A stretch of DNA of 64,000 nucleotides from Marthasterias glacialis (lineage: Eukaryota > Echinodermata > Asteroidea > Forcipulatida > Asteriidae): the NCBI GenBank assembly GCA_911728455.2, contig OU452231.1:19177838-19241837 (forward strand). The letters are read 5' to 3'. Under the pieces are notes generated by a model, which was not told where the DNA came from, did no database searches, and saw only the letters and a list, made by a program, of their open reading frames with translations. Below are positions 1 to 29,700 of this stretch, one piece after another. A program made the position numbers and the translations under genes. Numbering within the stretch: position 1 is the stretch's first letter; every line of letters begins with the position of its first letter.

Positions 1-412
1 GATTGCCTTAAAATGAGAGGGAGTATCTGGTAAGAAACTGGTCTCAAAGCTGCACCCACCTACAAGCCCAGAGCAGAAAAGGTTAAAGTTTGGTCAGGTC
101 CAGTTTCTCTTAACAAAATATTAATATCTTCTGGAAGAACTTCTTTGAGTAGACATATCAGTGACCTACGCAAACAAAACATTCTGTCAATCATGTGTTT
201 TCACCTCAAAGATTCCTTGTAAATAATGTTGAATATAAAGTGCATTTCATTTTCTTCCATATCCTGGAATAAGACTCACTGCTGACAAAAAAAAGTCTGA
301 AACTGGGATCCAAATTTGGGAGATATGTTGAAATGATAGTATCTCCACCTTTTAAAACCCGTGCAGTTACAGATTACGGCTTCTTACATAAAAAGTCAAA
401 GGAAATGAGCTG

Positions 413-667
413 CAGCAAGGCTTATCCCTTGTAATTTTTGGCTAAAATTACATGAACGTCAAAAGGAATGAATAGCAAGGCTTACCCCTTGTGATTTTGG
501 CTAAAATTGCATGAAATATCACAAGGAATGAACAGCAAGGCTTACCCCTTGTAATTTTGGCTAAAATCACATGAAACGTCACAAGCAATGAACAGCAAAT
601 CTTACCCCTTGTAACTTTGGCTAAAACTACATGAAACGTCACAAGCAATGAACAACAAATCTTACAA
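413..667. repeat. 60-bp tandem repeat, about four copies
   Basis: The block CTTACCCCTTGT recurs at 481, 541 and 601, with a variant (CTTATCCCTT) at 421, so the period is exactly 60 bp. Each unit continues through TTTTGGCTAAAAT and CATGAAACGTCACAAG. Partial units flank the array. An open frame on the minus strand shows the same repetition at protein level only because 60 is a multiple of three; I do not regard it as a gene. Confidence 0.85.
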
Positions 668-2326
668 GAAAACGACTGGGAGTCAATCAATGGTATGAAG
701 CCATCTTATAAGACACTCCTAGAGGAAGGCATCATTCCTGAAGAAAAGAAATGAACACATGAAAAGTAAGTTTAGTTTTTTGAGATGTGAAGAATGTTGC
801 TGATTCGTGTCAAGTAGTAAGTACATCTTAGCTATTGTGGGAGCCTTTGTTATAAAGGCCCATTTCTTTGATGGCTCATACCATCTATTTGCAACCTCGT
901 TTCCAGGTCGCGTTATGTGCATGGCCTTTGTGCATGGAATTGTGGTTGTATTATTTCCGTGGTCGACAACAGTCAGCATGTCATTTGTCAACCAACAAAA
1001 GTTTGAACCTTTATGTCAAAATAAATGTCAAAAACAGCGACTGATAAAAAGTAATTGTCTGATTTCGGTAACAGTCAGGTCAAGGATTTATATTCTAATA
1101 AAATTAACTAATTAATGTCTACCTTCTCAATAGAGGTACGCACAGCTGTTTTCTTACGGTAAACTGACGACAATTTTGACCTCAAGGGGGCTGTTGTAGA
1201 TATCTGTATCATGACGTCAGATGCATAAGGTCTATATCTAATTCTGGGTCCAGATCTACTTGGAGAAGTTTAGAGAAATACTTACTGCAAAACCCCTGTT
1301 GATCGCACTTGATTGAAATCCTGGAAAAATCATAGTACAAAAATCACTGTGTCCACGATATGTCATGTTCCCAAACAAAGAGTAAAGAGGGTAAGATCTC
1401 CTGAGGGCTGTACTCCTTTTTTGAGATTTTGACATTATCAGTCGTACTACCAATAAATGAGTACAGCACCCATATAGTTATATATAAGAACTAGAGGGAG
1501 CACTCGCGATACCATGCACGGAACTCCACTGACTCACCATGGGCGAAAATCCCTATGGGCCAATTGCATACGAATGTCCACTTAGAAAATGGTTGCTGTG
1601 TGAACGGATGAGTAACCAGAGTAAATGAATGGTCCACGCCATTTTCTCAATGGTCAAAAATGCTCCTTGTCGGGCCATGTCGCATGGTTTGTACGCCCTC
1701 TAGCTCTTATATAATTGTATGACAGCACCCCAGTTACTGCTACTGGGTCTAGCACCAGTCTAAGCAGATAGGGCCGCGGCCGGGGGCATATTTACACTCA
1801 GGACAGTGAAGAAAGAAAGAAGGGGAAGGGGGCAGAGAAACAATTACAAACCTTCCCGATTACCGAACTTTGACCGAAGCTGTAAAATTACAGAGTTACT
1901 CCTGTCTTATTCCTAGTGTAGTAGTACTACTACTAACTATATTAGTATCGAAGTTCTTTTATAACAAGAGCCTCACATAGTTCTAGCGTTCTTGCTCTAC
2001 AAACATGCTTTATTTGCCTGTCATTGACATCGTGTGTGTATCGATACTCACTTACCATGCTTACATTTGCTTTGCCTTTGGATACCTTTGGATAGCCATA
2101 AGAATTCGTGCCCTTTGGGTCCTGGGAGACATCTCCAGTAGACACAATACTCTAAAATCTTGTTTTCATGTTGAGTCAAATCATCATGTAAAACGTGAAC
2201 TGTCGCCATTTTCAAGAAAATTTGACAGATGCACTTCCTCAGTACAGCAGCCAACGGCGTGATGTGTACATGTATTGTTTTATCCACATGTGCACAACAA
2301 CACATGAGTGACCCTATGGCCCTTTA

Positions 2327-2533
2327 CTAATTATAATATCAGGTATCATCGTAACTTTTTATTGGTTGCTCTCCCCACGATCTACAGTAAATTATAATAT
2401 AGGGTCGCGCACTCCTCATTTTGCGACTTCTTATTGGTTATGCAATTTCTGGTCTAGACGAATAGAGAGCGCGTATCGCAGTAAATTACAATATCGGGTT
2501 GCGCGCTACCGTTTTCGGCTTCTTATTGGCTAT
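2327..2533. repeat. short tandem repeat with inverted CCAAT boxes
   Basis: Two clear units (about 2386-2442 and 2479-2533) share AGTAAATTAYAATAT, a GC-rich core with GCGC, and a TTCTTATTGG end. A shorter third unit precedes them at about 2327-2368. Each unit ends with ATTGG, the reverse of CCAAT. A promoter role is possible but no gene is seen next to it. Confidence 0.6.
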
Positions 2534-2689
2534 CACGTTGTTTCAGCGGCACGAAAAGCCCTGCATAGGGTTTAAGGTTATTTTTGTATTGTAAGGGTTT
2601 TATGGTTATTTTTTAGGGTAAGGGATGTTTTGAGGGTTAGGGTTGTTTTTACGCTTGTTTGTTTCAAGTGTTATTTTAAAATTGACATT

Positions 2690-2890
2690 AAAATTAAAAA
2701 AAGTAAAAATGAGAATGAGAATGAAAATAAATGAAAATGAAAATGAAGAAAAATGAAAATGAAAATGGAAATGAAGATGAAGATGAAAATGAAAATGAAC
2801 TGAAAATGGAAATGGAAATGGAAATGGAAATGGAAATGGAAATGAAAATAGATGAAAATGAAAATAAATGACATTGAAAATGAAAATGAA
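2690..2890. repeat. GAAAAT/GGAAAT purine-rich low-complexity tract
   Basis: This is an irregular array of six-base units GAAAAT, GAAATG and GGAAAT. It is purine-rich on the plus strand throughout. The opposite strand reads as a Phe/Ile/His-only open frame, which is a composition artefact. Confidence 0.9.
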
Positions 2891-2924
2891 ATCAAAATCT
2901 TTTTATCAAAATGCTTATTTTGCT

Positions 2925-3345
2925 TATCTATAAATAATGGTTATTTATAAATAATGCTTATTTATAAATAATAAATATTATTAATGTATGTATAAATTAT
3001 GCTAATTTACAAATAATGGTTATATATAAATAAGCATTATTTATAAATAAGCATTGCATTAACTATAAACAAGCACTATTTATTAATAAGCTTTATTTAT
3101 AAATAAGCATTTTTTTTATAAATAAGCATTAGTTACAAATAAGCATTATTTTTAAATAAGCATTAGTTACAAATAAGCATTAGTTATAAATAAGGATTAT
3201 TTATAAATAAGCATTATTTATATATAACGATCATTTATAAATAAGCATTATTTATAAACAAGCATTATTTATAAATAAGCATTATTTATAAATAAGCATT
3301 ATTTATATATACCATCATTTAAAACTAACCATTATTTGTAAATAG
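2925..3345. repeat. AT-rich tandem array of the unit ATAAATAAGCATTATTT
   Basis: More than 20 degenerate copies of a roughly 15-17-bp unit are present. The core ATTTATAAAT is self-complementary, so the array can fold locally at many places. No coding potential is seen. Confidence 0.85.
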
Positions 3346-3583
3346 CCACTCAACCCCTCATCCTTCCCAGGAATCTATCACTGACGCTATTGCTGACTAT
3401 CATACCCATCACTATCCTCAGACCAAACCCCCACCCCAAACCCTTCCAGACACCTTCATGGTTGTGGCTTCATACATTTGTAGTGTTACAACCATGTATT
3501 TAACTATGCATGATTGTAAGGCTTCATACAGTTTGTAGTGTTAAACATGGTGTCTTTTAGTTCAATGCAAGTCGGCATTCATA

Positions 3584-3709
3584 TTGGGAGACTTTTGAGA
3601 TGATAGCGGGTGTCCCACAGACCGGTCCTTTTCTATTGTTCTCAGCGATGAAAACAATGGAAAAGGACCGGTCTGTGGGACGCCCGCTATCGTCTCAAAA
3701 TTCTCCCAT
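3584..3709. repeat. hairpin element with about 55-nt arms
   Basis: The left arm (from 3584) runs through GATAGCGGGTGTCCCAC and AGACCGGTCC. The right arm is its near-perfect reverse complement and ends at CTCCCATT near 3709. The loop is short, about 15 nt around 3645. It looks like a foldback MITE; no protein is encoded. Confidence 0.85.
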
Positions 3710-4047
3710 TGATAATGAACACAGGGAACAAGACAAAGATGACCGCTGCTCTTCTCTTTGATCACCTAAGTCCAGTTGACGCAAAGCTCACAAACTTCCC
3801 CTGCAATAATCAACCATTTGTGCAGTACAGAAACTTAAAACATACAACCCTACTGATATCGAGTAATCATGACAAGACAAAAAATAATATTGTACGAAAT
3901 TGTTTTATTTACACTGTGACTTACAGTATATACATTGGATTGAATACAGTTACTTACAATTACTGGTTTGCTTTTTTTGTTTTTACTATTCCTAGATATG
4001 GATAAGTTCATAGAATAATACTCTGACATGGAAGTGTACAAAGATCT

Positions 4048-4169
4048 GGGCCCAATTTCATGGCTCTGCTTACCGCAGAATTCTGCGCTTACAGCCCATA
4101 AAATCATGTGCTGTACAGGGCACCGTAAGCGCAGAATTCTCCGGTAAGCAGAGCCATGAAATTGGACCC
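4048..4169. repeat. short hairpin element with GGGCCCAATTTCAT ends
   Basis: The left end GGGCCCAATTTCATGG pairs with the right end CCATGAAATTGGACCC. Inner parts GCTTACCGCAGAATTC and GAATTCTCCGGTAAGC also pair. Related elements sit at 33034-33214, 33221-33406, near 40070-40245 and near 52035-52139, so this is an interspersed family in the window. Confidence 0.85.
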
Positions 4170-4507
4170 TGTTTGCCTTGAGGCATTTCTGATTATGCTG
4201 TAAGTTGGGTATAGCTGCTCTGTTACCTGGGCTTGATTTTAAAAAGTAGGTTTATGGTAAGATGAGTGGTCAATATTGCCATAGTTATTTGTTATGTGAC
4301 CCCAAACTTTGCTTAGCAATTAGAGGGGTTGTGTCCTCATGATTATAACAGTGAATGGAACAACCCAATTACTACGAACGTGTGGGCGCCAGCAGTCACA
4401 TCACTTTGACAACAAGTGGGCTCATATGCAGTTCCTGGGTTAGAGTTCATCTTTCCGTGCACGGCCACAGGCCTGCTTTAATTATGCCGACACAACCCCT
4501 TTAAGGC

Positions 4508-4720
4508 CAAGTTTGCAAAAGGATCATAGTTAACCATAGTTTGACTAACTTTGATCAAACTCACGCTAGTCGTCGATGGTTGGACTAGTCTAGATGACTA
4601 TTCCCGACCAGCCTATCGAAGTTGGTCACATCACTGGTCGTAATGACATGACATGACTAGATCTGTTCGTACTTCAACTTCAGTGCGCATGCGCTATGGA
4701 CATTGGTCCTTGATGGAACT
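4508..4720. repeat. diverged copy of the GATCAAGGAC terminal-inverted-repeat element
   Basis: The sequence resembles the better-preserved copies at 28804-29141 and 40253-40568. Shared blocks are GTTAACCATAGTT, TTGGACTAGTCTAG and CAACTTCAGTGCGCATGC. The middle part present in the other copies is missing here. Confidence 0.7.
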
Positions 4721-5056
4721 TTCCCTAAGATTGATACACATCTTAAGATTTATCTTGGCTCCTTGTGAAATTGAGCCCTGGCTCGGCATTGTCCTAACCA
4801 TGGTGACGCACACACCACTAATCTGCCGTCATGATTTATGTTTGCCTACAGCATTGTGTGATACTGATAGTACTTTTATCAGGTAAAGCTGAGTTAACCT
4901 TAAGAACCATTAATATTTCACAGTGCAAGATAACATTGACTTAATGCCTGCAATATCAATCGATAACTTAGATAAGTACATTTTTATAAAGTGACTCTGG
5001 AACCCAAATGTTGTATGCAACAACGGGTTAAACTCATTCCAGAAAAGGTGGTACAC

Positions 5057-5237
5057 TAATAGACCTTATGCACATGACGTCATTTGAGTTGGGCGCCCTT
5101 AGCTAGAGGTCAAAAAGAAGGTTGCTCATTGGCCCATCCTGTGCGCTGCGCGTACATAATGTGTGTTTTCCATTGTTGCATCAGCGTTTTACCTCTAAGA
5201 TGGCAGCATGATGACCTCAATGCATAAGGTCTATATA
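5057..5237. repeat. MITE-like element with ATAGACCTTATGCA termini
   Basis: The left end ATAGACCTTATGCACATGACGTCA is mirrored by the right end containing TGCATAAGGTCTAT near 5235. The interior is non-coding. Fragments with the same terminus and a TGACGTCA block occur near 1200-1235 and 32800-32825. TGACGTCA is the CRE consensus, but its occurrence here is explained by the repeat. Confidence 0.7.
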
Positions 5238-6735
5238 CAATCGTTTTTCTGAGATTCATGGTTACACAATTGCTTTTTACATTATTAATATCTAGGTAGT
5301 GTCAGAAATAATATACAGCCTTGCTATATAGACAGGCAAAGAAGTGATTACTTGACCTTGTCTCACAGAATGTGCCAAATTTGTAGTTTGAGTCAATGCC
5401 TTACTAATAAAACTATTCACAAATGTCTCGGCAACATTGTTCAAAATTGACAAATATGATATTTAAACATTATTTTTGTGGAGGTATATAAGCAATAGAC
5501 TGATTGCGCGACCCATGTCATGTGACCTGACAACGTCTTCCATAGGAAAGTGCGGAAGGTACATGATGATTGTTGCATTTGTTTATTCGATCAAGGCTTT
5601 TATTTCTCCAAACCTGTGAAAAATATTCCAGAGTTTGTACCAGAGACCTTTGAGTGACTGAATAAAGCCAGCAAAGACAGTCCAGAAGTCTTGAAAATTT
5701 TACAAGGAACGTATAATATTTTCTTGATGTCGTAGTATGTTGCACGATCAAACGTCTGGGCAAGACGACCGGAATCACACACGTTTTCAACACAAGAATT
5801 TCACAGTTATGAAGCTGAAATCATCCAAAGAAAAGGCTTTCCAAAACTCTGTGATTCCTTTGTCTATTTGAAATTTTGCAAGGCTAGGTACAAATGCCCA
5901 CATTTCCAATGTTCTTCACCCTTTTTTACAGTGATTTAGGCCTACATTACAAACAAACCGTCAGGCGATGGCTACTTCGTCATCCGACGCCGATGCATAA
6001 CTCAATAATAAACCTCTTATGTAGTTGAATACTGAAAGTCTATGAAACAATAATGTGATTGCTGTCACAACATACAACTTTATTAAAAGGGCTTAGTAAC
6101 TGTGTTATTTTTACCAAACTTTGTCGGTCACAGCATGTATTTGTACTTAGTTTGCCATCAGCTGAGATGACGTAGTACCCACTACAGGTTACTCGATGAC
6201 ATGTAAACATTGGTTGCGCAATCGATCTATAGTAGATGTTTTGTGAAAAACAGGATTTTATTGACCTTCATAAAAACAAAAAGGGTATTTATGAATGCCA
6301 TTAATGGCAAGAAACACAAAAATAGGGACCACTCTGCATCTGTCACATAAGTAGTTTTTCCAATGGTTGTAACTTTTTTTGAAGTACCTGAAACCAGCCA
6401 AAAGTGTTTCAACACGAGAATGAACATGCAGGCTTATACTGCAAAAATTTTAGTTCAGTCACTGTTTTATTCTTTTCTTTAAATCACTCTCAAATTTCCA
6501 TCAAAAATGGATGGAAAAAGTTAACAGTTACGTACCTTTTCCATCAATTTTTGTAAATTGAAATTTGAAATTCAACAATTAATAATACTTACCAACCCTA
6601 AATATTTTCAGTATAAAAAGCCTGCATGTCCATTCACATGCTGAGAATTATTTAGCTGTAAACCCATGCACAAACAACAAGGACATACAAACGTTGACCC
6701 CTTGGAATATCCATACACTACATCTCTAGTTCTGT

Positions 6736-24966
<18,231 letters not shown>

Positions 24967-26746
24967 CTTTCTCTAACAGTGTCCCAACAGAAATATATGA
25001 TCTTACGAAGAGCATGGATGAAGGAAAAGATCTCTTTTTGTATACAACTTCAATATAACTTTTCGTATTGACATCCAACGCTTGAACAACGAAACACAAA
25101 TAATGCCTATCATGACAACCTTGTTCCCAAATTTTTCAGCTTTCTTTATGCTGTTATACAGTGATGGGGTCGATCCTTATTAACACGAGGACAGAGAGAT
25201 AGAGTTTACACGCTTTCCAATGTGACCTTTGGCCTAGTTTCAGTTAAAGAAGCGCCAGAGAGATGATTGTTCCTACACACAGGAGCAATGTCCTTGCTTT
25301 ATAATGCTTCGTATAAATTATTATGTAAGTCCTAGATACATCACGGGAGTAGCCCTGGTGGCCTTCACTTTCGGGAAGAGTTCTAAATACAGGGTTAATC
25401 ACGGGACCACTGCCGCCTCCGCTAAATAATAGAAAACACTAGGCCGGGAACAAATCGACCCGGTAAAATGTCTTTGATGAATTATCATGTTAGTTTGTAT
25501 AACACATGTTACTCGGCGATTGGCACAGTTATCGAGGGGAAGATGGAAGGGGAATTCCCAGTTCCCTTTAAGTGACTGAGGGGGAACTCCACTTAATCCG
25601 GTTTCAAGGCCAAGGGAGAGTTTATCTATCCAGTGGTTATTTTTGGTAGAGGTTTTGTTCTAGATCTTGCAATAGATGTATCAAAAGCCCAGTGGTGTAA
25701 CTCGACATCCATTTGGGGAGGGGAACAAGAAACGGTTTGGGCGCATACTTTACCAAGCGAAACCGCAGTCGATGCACGGAGGAATATCAATTTTGGCAAA
25801 GATGAACCATACCCTTGCCTGATCTGATTCAAATACAGTGTCGTCCGTCCGTAGCCAGGGGGCAAGGGGACAGCTTCCCCGCTCATCAAAACCTTTGTCA
25901 TCTCCCCAGCCCATTCCATTGCCCCCCTCTCCCATTGAGATCAAAGAAAAAACTAAAATATAGGATTTGTCTGCTTCTGCTTTGGGCAGTTATTAAAACA
26001 AGTGTGCATATAACCTGTGATTTTCAAAATAGTTGTCAAGACTACGTGGTAGCCAGCATCTTATTTTGTCGGGGGCAAGGGGGGCAGTGGCGTAGCCCCA
26101 CAAATTTCCAGTACCCCCCCCCCAGGTGCCCCCATGAAAAAAATGTAGATACATGTTATTCATTAAAAAAAACATAATACCTGGGCCCCACTGAAAAGCA
26201 ATGCCCCCCCCCCTTTGCCCCCACTGAAAGTAATTTCAGTTAAAATAGCCTCATTATAGCAGAGGCTGGCAGGGGTTCAAGCAAGGTGGGGCGGGCTAAC
26301 CCCCCCCCCCCTTCCCCTTCTTGCAAAGGCGCCAACGTCATCATAGAACAACTTTTATAAGCGTGCGAGTTGATTAGGGAGTTCCCCTTAAAAAAATTGG
26401 TTCCTCCCGCGCCAGACCCACACCATCCACCTCCCCACTCAACTGTATTTTGCTTGATTTCGCTGGTATACGGTGCTGATTAGTGATGGGAGAAATCAAA
26501 CTAGTAAACGCGGGTTTTTTTGCGTGGGTGTAATGCAGTTCTAATACTAATCGCTTCTGAATAGTAATCAAAGGACTGAAACAAGTTTAGTAAAAGTTTC
26601 CTTTGATGATGATCGAGACTATTGTCCGATCGATCATGACCAGCAGAACAAGGAAGTTCGGTGGTGGTTGAGTTAAATGTTGTCGCCTCTCTGATTTCAA
26701 TTTCATGACACTTTCCAACGAACAGTTTCAAACCTTCATGTGAAAC
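24967..26746. other. divergent intergenic region between DDX41 and DOK
   Basis: DDX41 is transcribed to the left from 24966 and the DOK-like gene to the right from 26747, so this 1.78-kb stretch should contain both 5' UTRs and promoters. I see no clear TATA box near either start. The middle (about 26050-26310) is a C-rich interspersed repeat. No coding exon is recognised. Confidence 0.55.
26050..26310. repeat. C-rich interspersed repeat (GGCGTAGC / AGGTGCCCCC type)
   Basis: Landmarks are GTGGCGTAGCCCCA, CCCAGGTGCCCCCATGAAAAAAAT and CACTGAAAAGCAATGCCCCC. Related copies lie at about 27185-27345 and 57030-57230. Long C or G runs interrupt each copy. Class unidentified. Confidence 0.7.
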
Positions 26747-29700
26747 ATGGATCTGCCTCCTGTTAAAAGTGGACATCTCTACCGACCTCAGAAGGGAATT
26801 AAGGTAGGTTCATTGTTTATTAAACTTTTAAGTGTTCGTTTAATTTTAATTTGGAGGGCTTGTTCCTATGGAGGAGGAAGAGAATCACGTTTACAACGCA
26901 AAGGGATATGGGTTCCATTTAGTTCGGTATTGCTAGTTTGAACTTTGAAAGGTTCTTTTTTACGTTTGACATTGTCAATATTTCAGTGGAATGAGGATTG
27001 ATCATGGGGGTGAATATGCATGCAAAGTAGATACACGTAATTCCAGTTAAAATGGTAATCCTTTTCTCGTGCCGTATGCACCGGTCAGTTATCAATCCCT
27101 TTTTATATATTAACAATAACAGTAACACACCCACCTCCCCCACATCAACCCCCCCCCCCCTGCGGCATAGCTGGGATCTTTTTATTAGGGGGCAGGGGGT
27201 ATTACTTTTCAGTGGGGGTACAGGTACCATGTTTAAAGAAACACATGTATCTACAGTTTTTTATGGGGGGGGGGGCACCTGGGGGGGGGACGTGCCACCC
27301 CAGGCCACCCCCCCCCCCCAAATGGAGGTACCACATATTCAATGCTTTATAATTATGTGGTGAATTCTACCACTTCTTGGGGAGCATGGGTTGACCTATT
27401 GCTTAAAACCTCCCATCATCCCGATACTCTGTGACTTTCAGGAGGGTGGCATGACAGGTAACGTTAAACAAACCATGGGTTACAATACAAAACCTTTATG
27501 GCCAGACCTCTGGGGATTGGTGCAAAACTTAGATATTTATTTGTTAATTCAGTCAGCAGGTTTGCATTGCAATTGGAAGGAAAGTAGTACTAGTTGTTGT
27601 ATGTCATCAGTATGAACAAACAATTGTTAAGTCATATAAAATGCTGAATCATGGGGCTTCATCATGTTGAAAGCCCATCCAAAGGTCATCAGTCGGGGTC
27701 AATCTGTTTGAACCCATCGGAAGGGGGAGGAGGAGCTTGGTGATTTTGTGGAGGGACTTGTAAGTTGTAGGAAGAAGAAATTAATATTCTCTTAACATGG
27801 TTATTGGAAAGTAAATTAGAGTCTTGACCTCAGAATTTAAAGGAAACTATTATTTTATGTTTTTTAAAGAAATACTGGGTGAAGCGATGGGCTGTGCTCT
27901 ACGCAGGATCAGAAACCAACCCCCCTCGCCTAGAGACATTCGATAGCAAGGAAGCGTCTTGCAAAGAGGGTACCAAGCCAACAGTGTTATCTCTTCCTAG
28001 TCCGATAAAAGCTTTCCCAACATCTCAGCACCGCTCTAGAGATTTCGTTATTGAAATCAAAACTGATGACAAAAATGTTGCTTATGCCGTTGACACAAGG
28101 TAAGTTATTTTGCTTATTGATGATAAGACCCACACCGCCCCTTTTTTTTCTCCAGGAATCATAACATAGGAGCTGAAGAGGAAAGATAAGACTGTGTCTG
28201 AAAGGCGGCTTCGTAGCCACATTGCAGAAAAGGTCTATTTTTCAATGTTATGGCTGCAGAGAAAGCCATAAGCAATAGCCCATAGCCACAGCCAAAATCA
28301 CTTGATTCGGTCACGACAGTAAATAAAAACACCTCTGGAAAGTTATTTTTCAAACTTGAAACTCTACAGTCAATGTCATTAATGAGAACTGCAGTCCAGG
28401 GGATGCAGGGGGGGGGGGGGGGGGGGAGGGGGGGCGGAGGCGCGGTGATGGTGTGACATATCCAACTGTTTTTTTCTCAGTCAGCATTTTTACCCCCAAT
28501 CATTGTTAGTGTAGTTTTATGGAAACCATTTGATCGAGACCTTGTTTTAACACTTAATTGTTTCTTATTTATTATTTAAAAGAGAGGAGTTGAATAGTTG
28601 GCTCCAGGTAATGTCTGATATTTCCAATGGGAGGACTGGGAAGAGAGAAACTCTACCTGCTGAACCCCTATCGTCATCCACGTCGTCATTCAGCGGTGAA
28701 GTCGCAGAAGGTCTTCAAGAGAATACTCTGTACGATAGCTTTGAGAGTAAGTATCCATCTATCAGCTTTCTCTAGAACCCTGTCATCAGTCCAAAAAAAC
28801 TTGGAGCAAGTTCGATCAAGGACACTAGTTAACCATAGTTCGACTAAATCTGATCAAACTCTCGCCAGTCAATGATTGGTTGGACTAGTCTAGTCGACTA
28901 TTCGGGACCACCCTATCGAGGTTGCTTGCATCACTGGTTACCAATAGCCGTTTTATGAGCACAGTGCACAGGGGACCGTTTATCAGAAAAGTGATAAACG
29001 TTGATTTTGCCGTTTTCTCATGGTCGCATGGACATGACGTGACTGAAGTCGTTCGCACTTTAACTTCAGTGCGCATGCACTATGTACGTCACTAACCAAC
29101 CACGAGTTAACCATTAGTCCTAGACTGAACTTGCTCTTAGATTAACAAAAGAAAATAATATTCTATAACTGTGTAAGATGTTTTTATAGGTTTCTGGCAA
29201 TGAAGACTAAGATCAGCGTTCTCCCTTGACAGTTGTCCGCTGGCCAAATACTAGTTAAAACACCTGAGGACCAGTCAAAATTCACTCCAAGTGGCTGGCT
29301 AGTTCAGTGTTAGTGGGCAACTTCATTTAAAGCTGTCCTCCAGACTAGTTTACCAAAACAAAAAAAGACATTCCAGATGTTTGCAGAAATTCCACACACT
29401 TTCACCAAGGATTCAAACTTACTGTTAATTTGTTCTCTACATGGGTTGTTTTTTTACAGCTTTGGCGTACCCGGTGTCAATCAAGCCTACCACTTTCAGT
29501 GAGTCCTTAGGCCTGAACGGACATTACTCTCTGCAAATTGACTCAGTTAAACTTTCCCTCATTGATAACGACTCAAACAACATCCTGTACGCTTGGCCGT
29601 ACAGGTATCTCAGACGGTACGGTCGTGACAAGGTCTCATTTTCTATGGAGGCTGGCCGAAAGTGTGATTCGGGTCCGGGCTTGCTAGTGTTTGAAACGAA

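Larger units (their letters stand above)
1..6735. other. gene-free region downstream of DDX41
   Basis: I find no protein-coding exon here. Short open frames have no family resemblance and overlap repeats. The region holds a 60-bp tandem array, a CCAAT-type repeat, purine-rich and AT-rich low-complexity arrays, and several hairpin or terminal-inverted-repeat elements (listed separately). Its right end should contain the DDX41 3' UTR: on the minus strand AATAAA occurs at 6466-6471 and 6257-6262, about 265 and 475 nt after the stop codon. Which one is used cannot be told from sequence. Confidence 0.6.

Noticed and set aside
413..667. A CRISPR-like repeat array
   Set aside because: The 60-bp units are contiguous, without unique spacers, in a eukaryotic genome.
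2580..2660. TTAGGG-like interstitial telomeric sequence
   Set aside because: Only isolated GGGTTAGGG and AGGGTAAGGG motifs occur, without a regular hexamer array.
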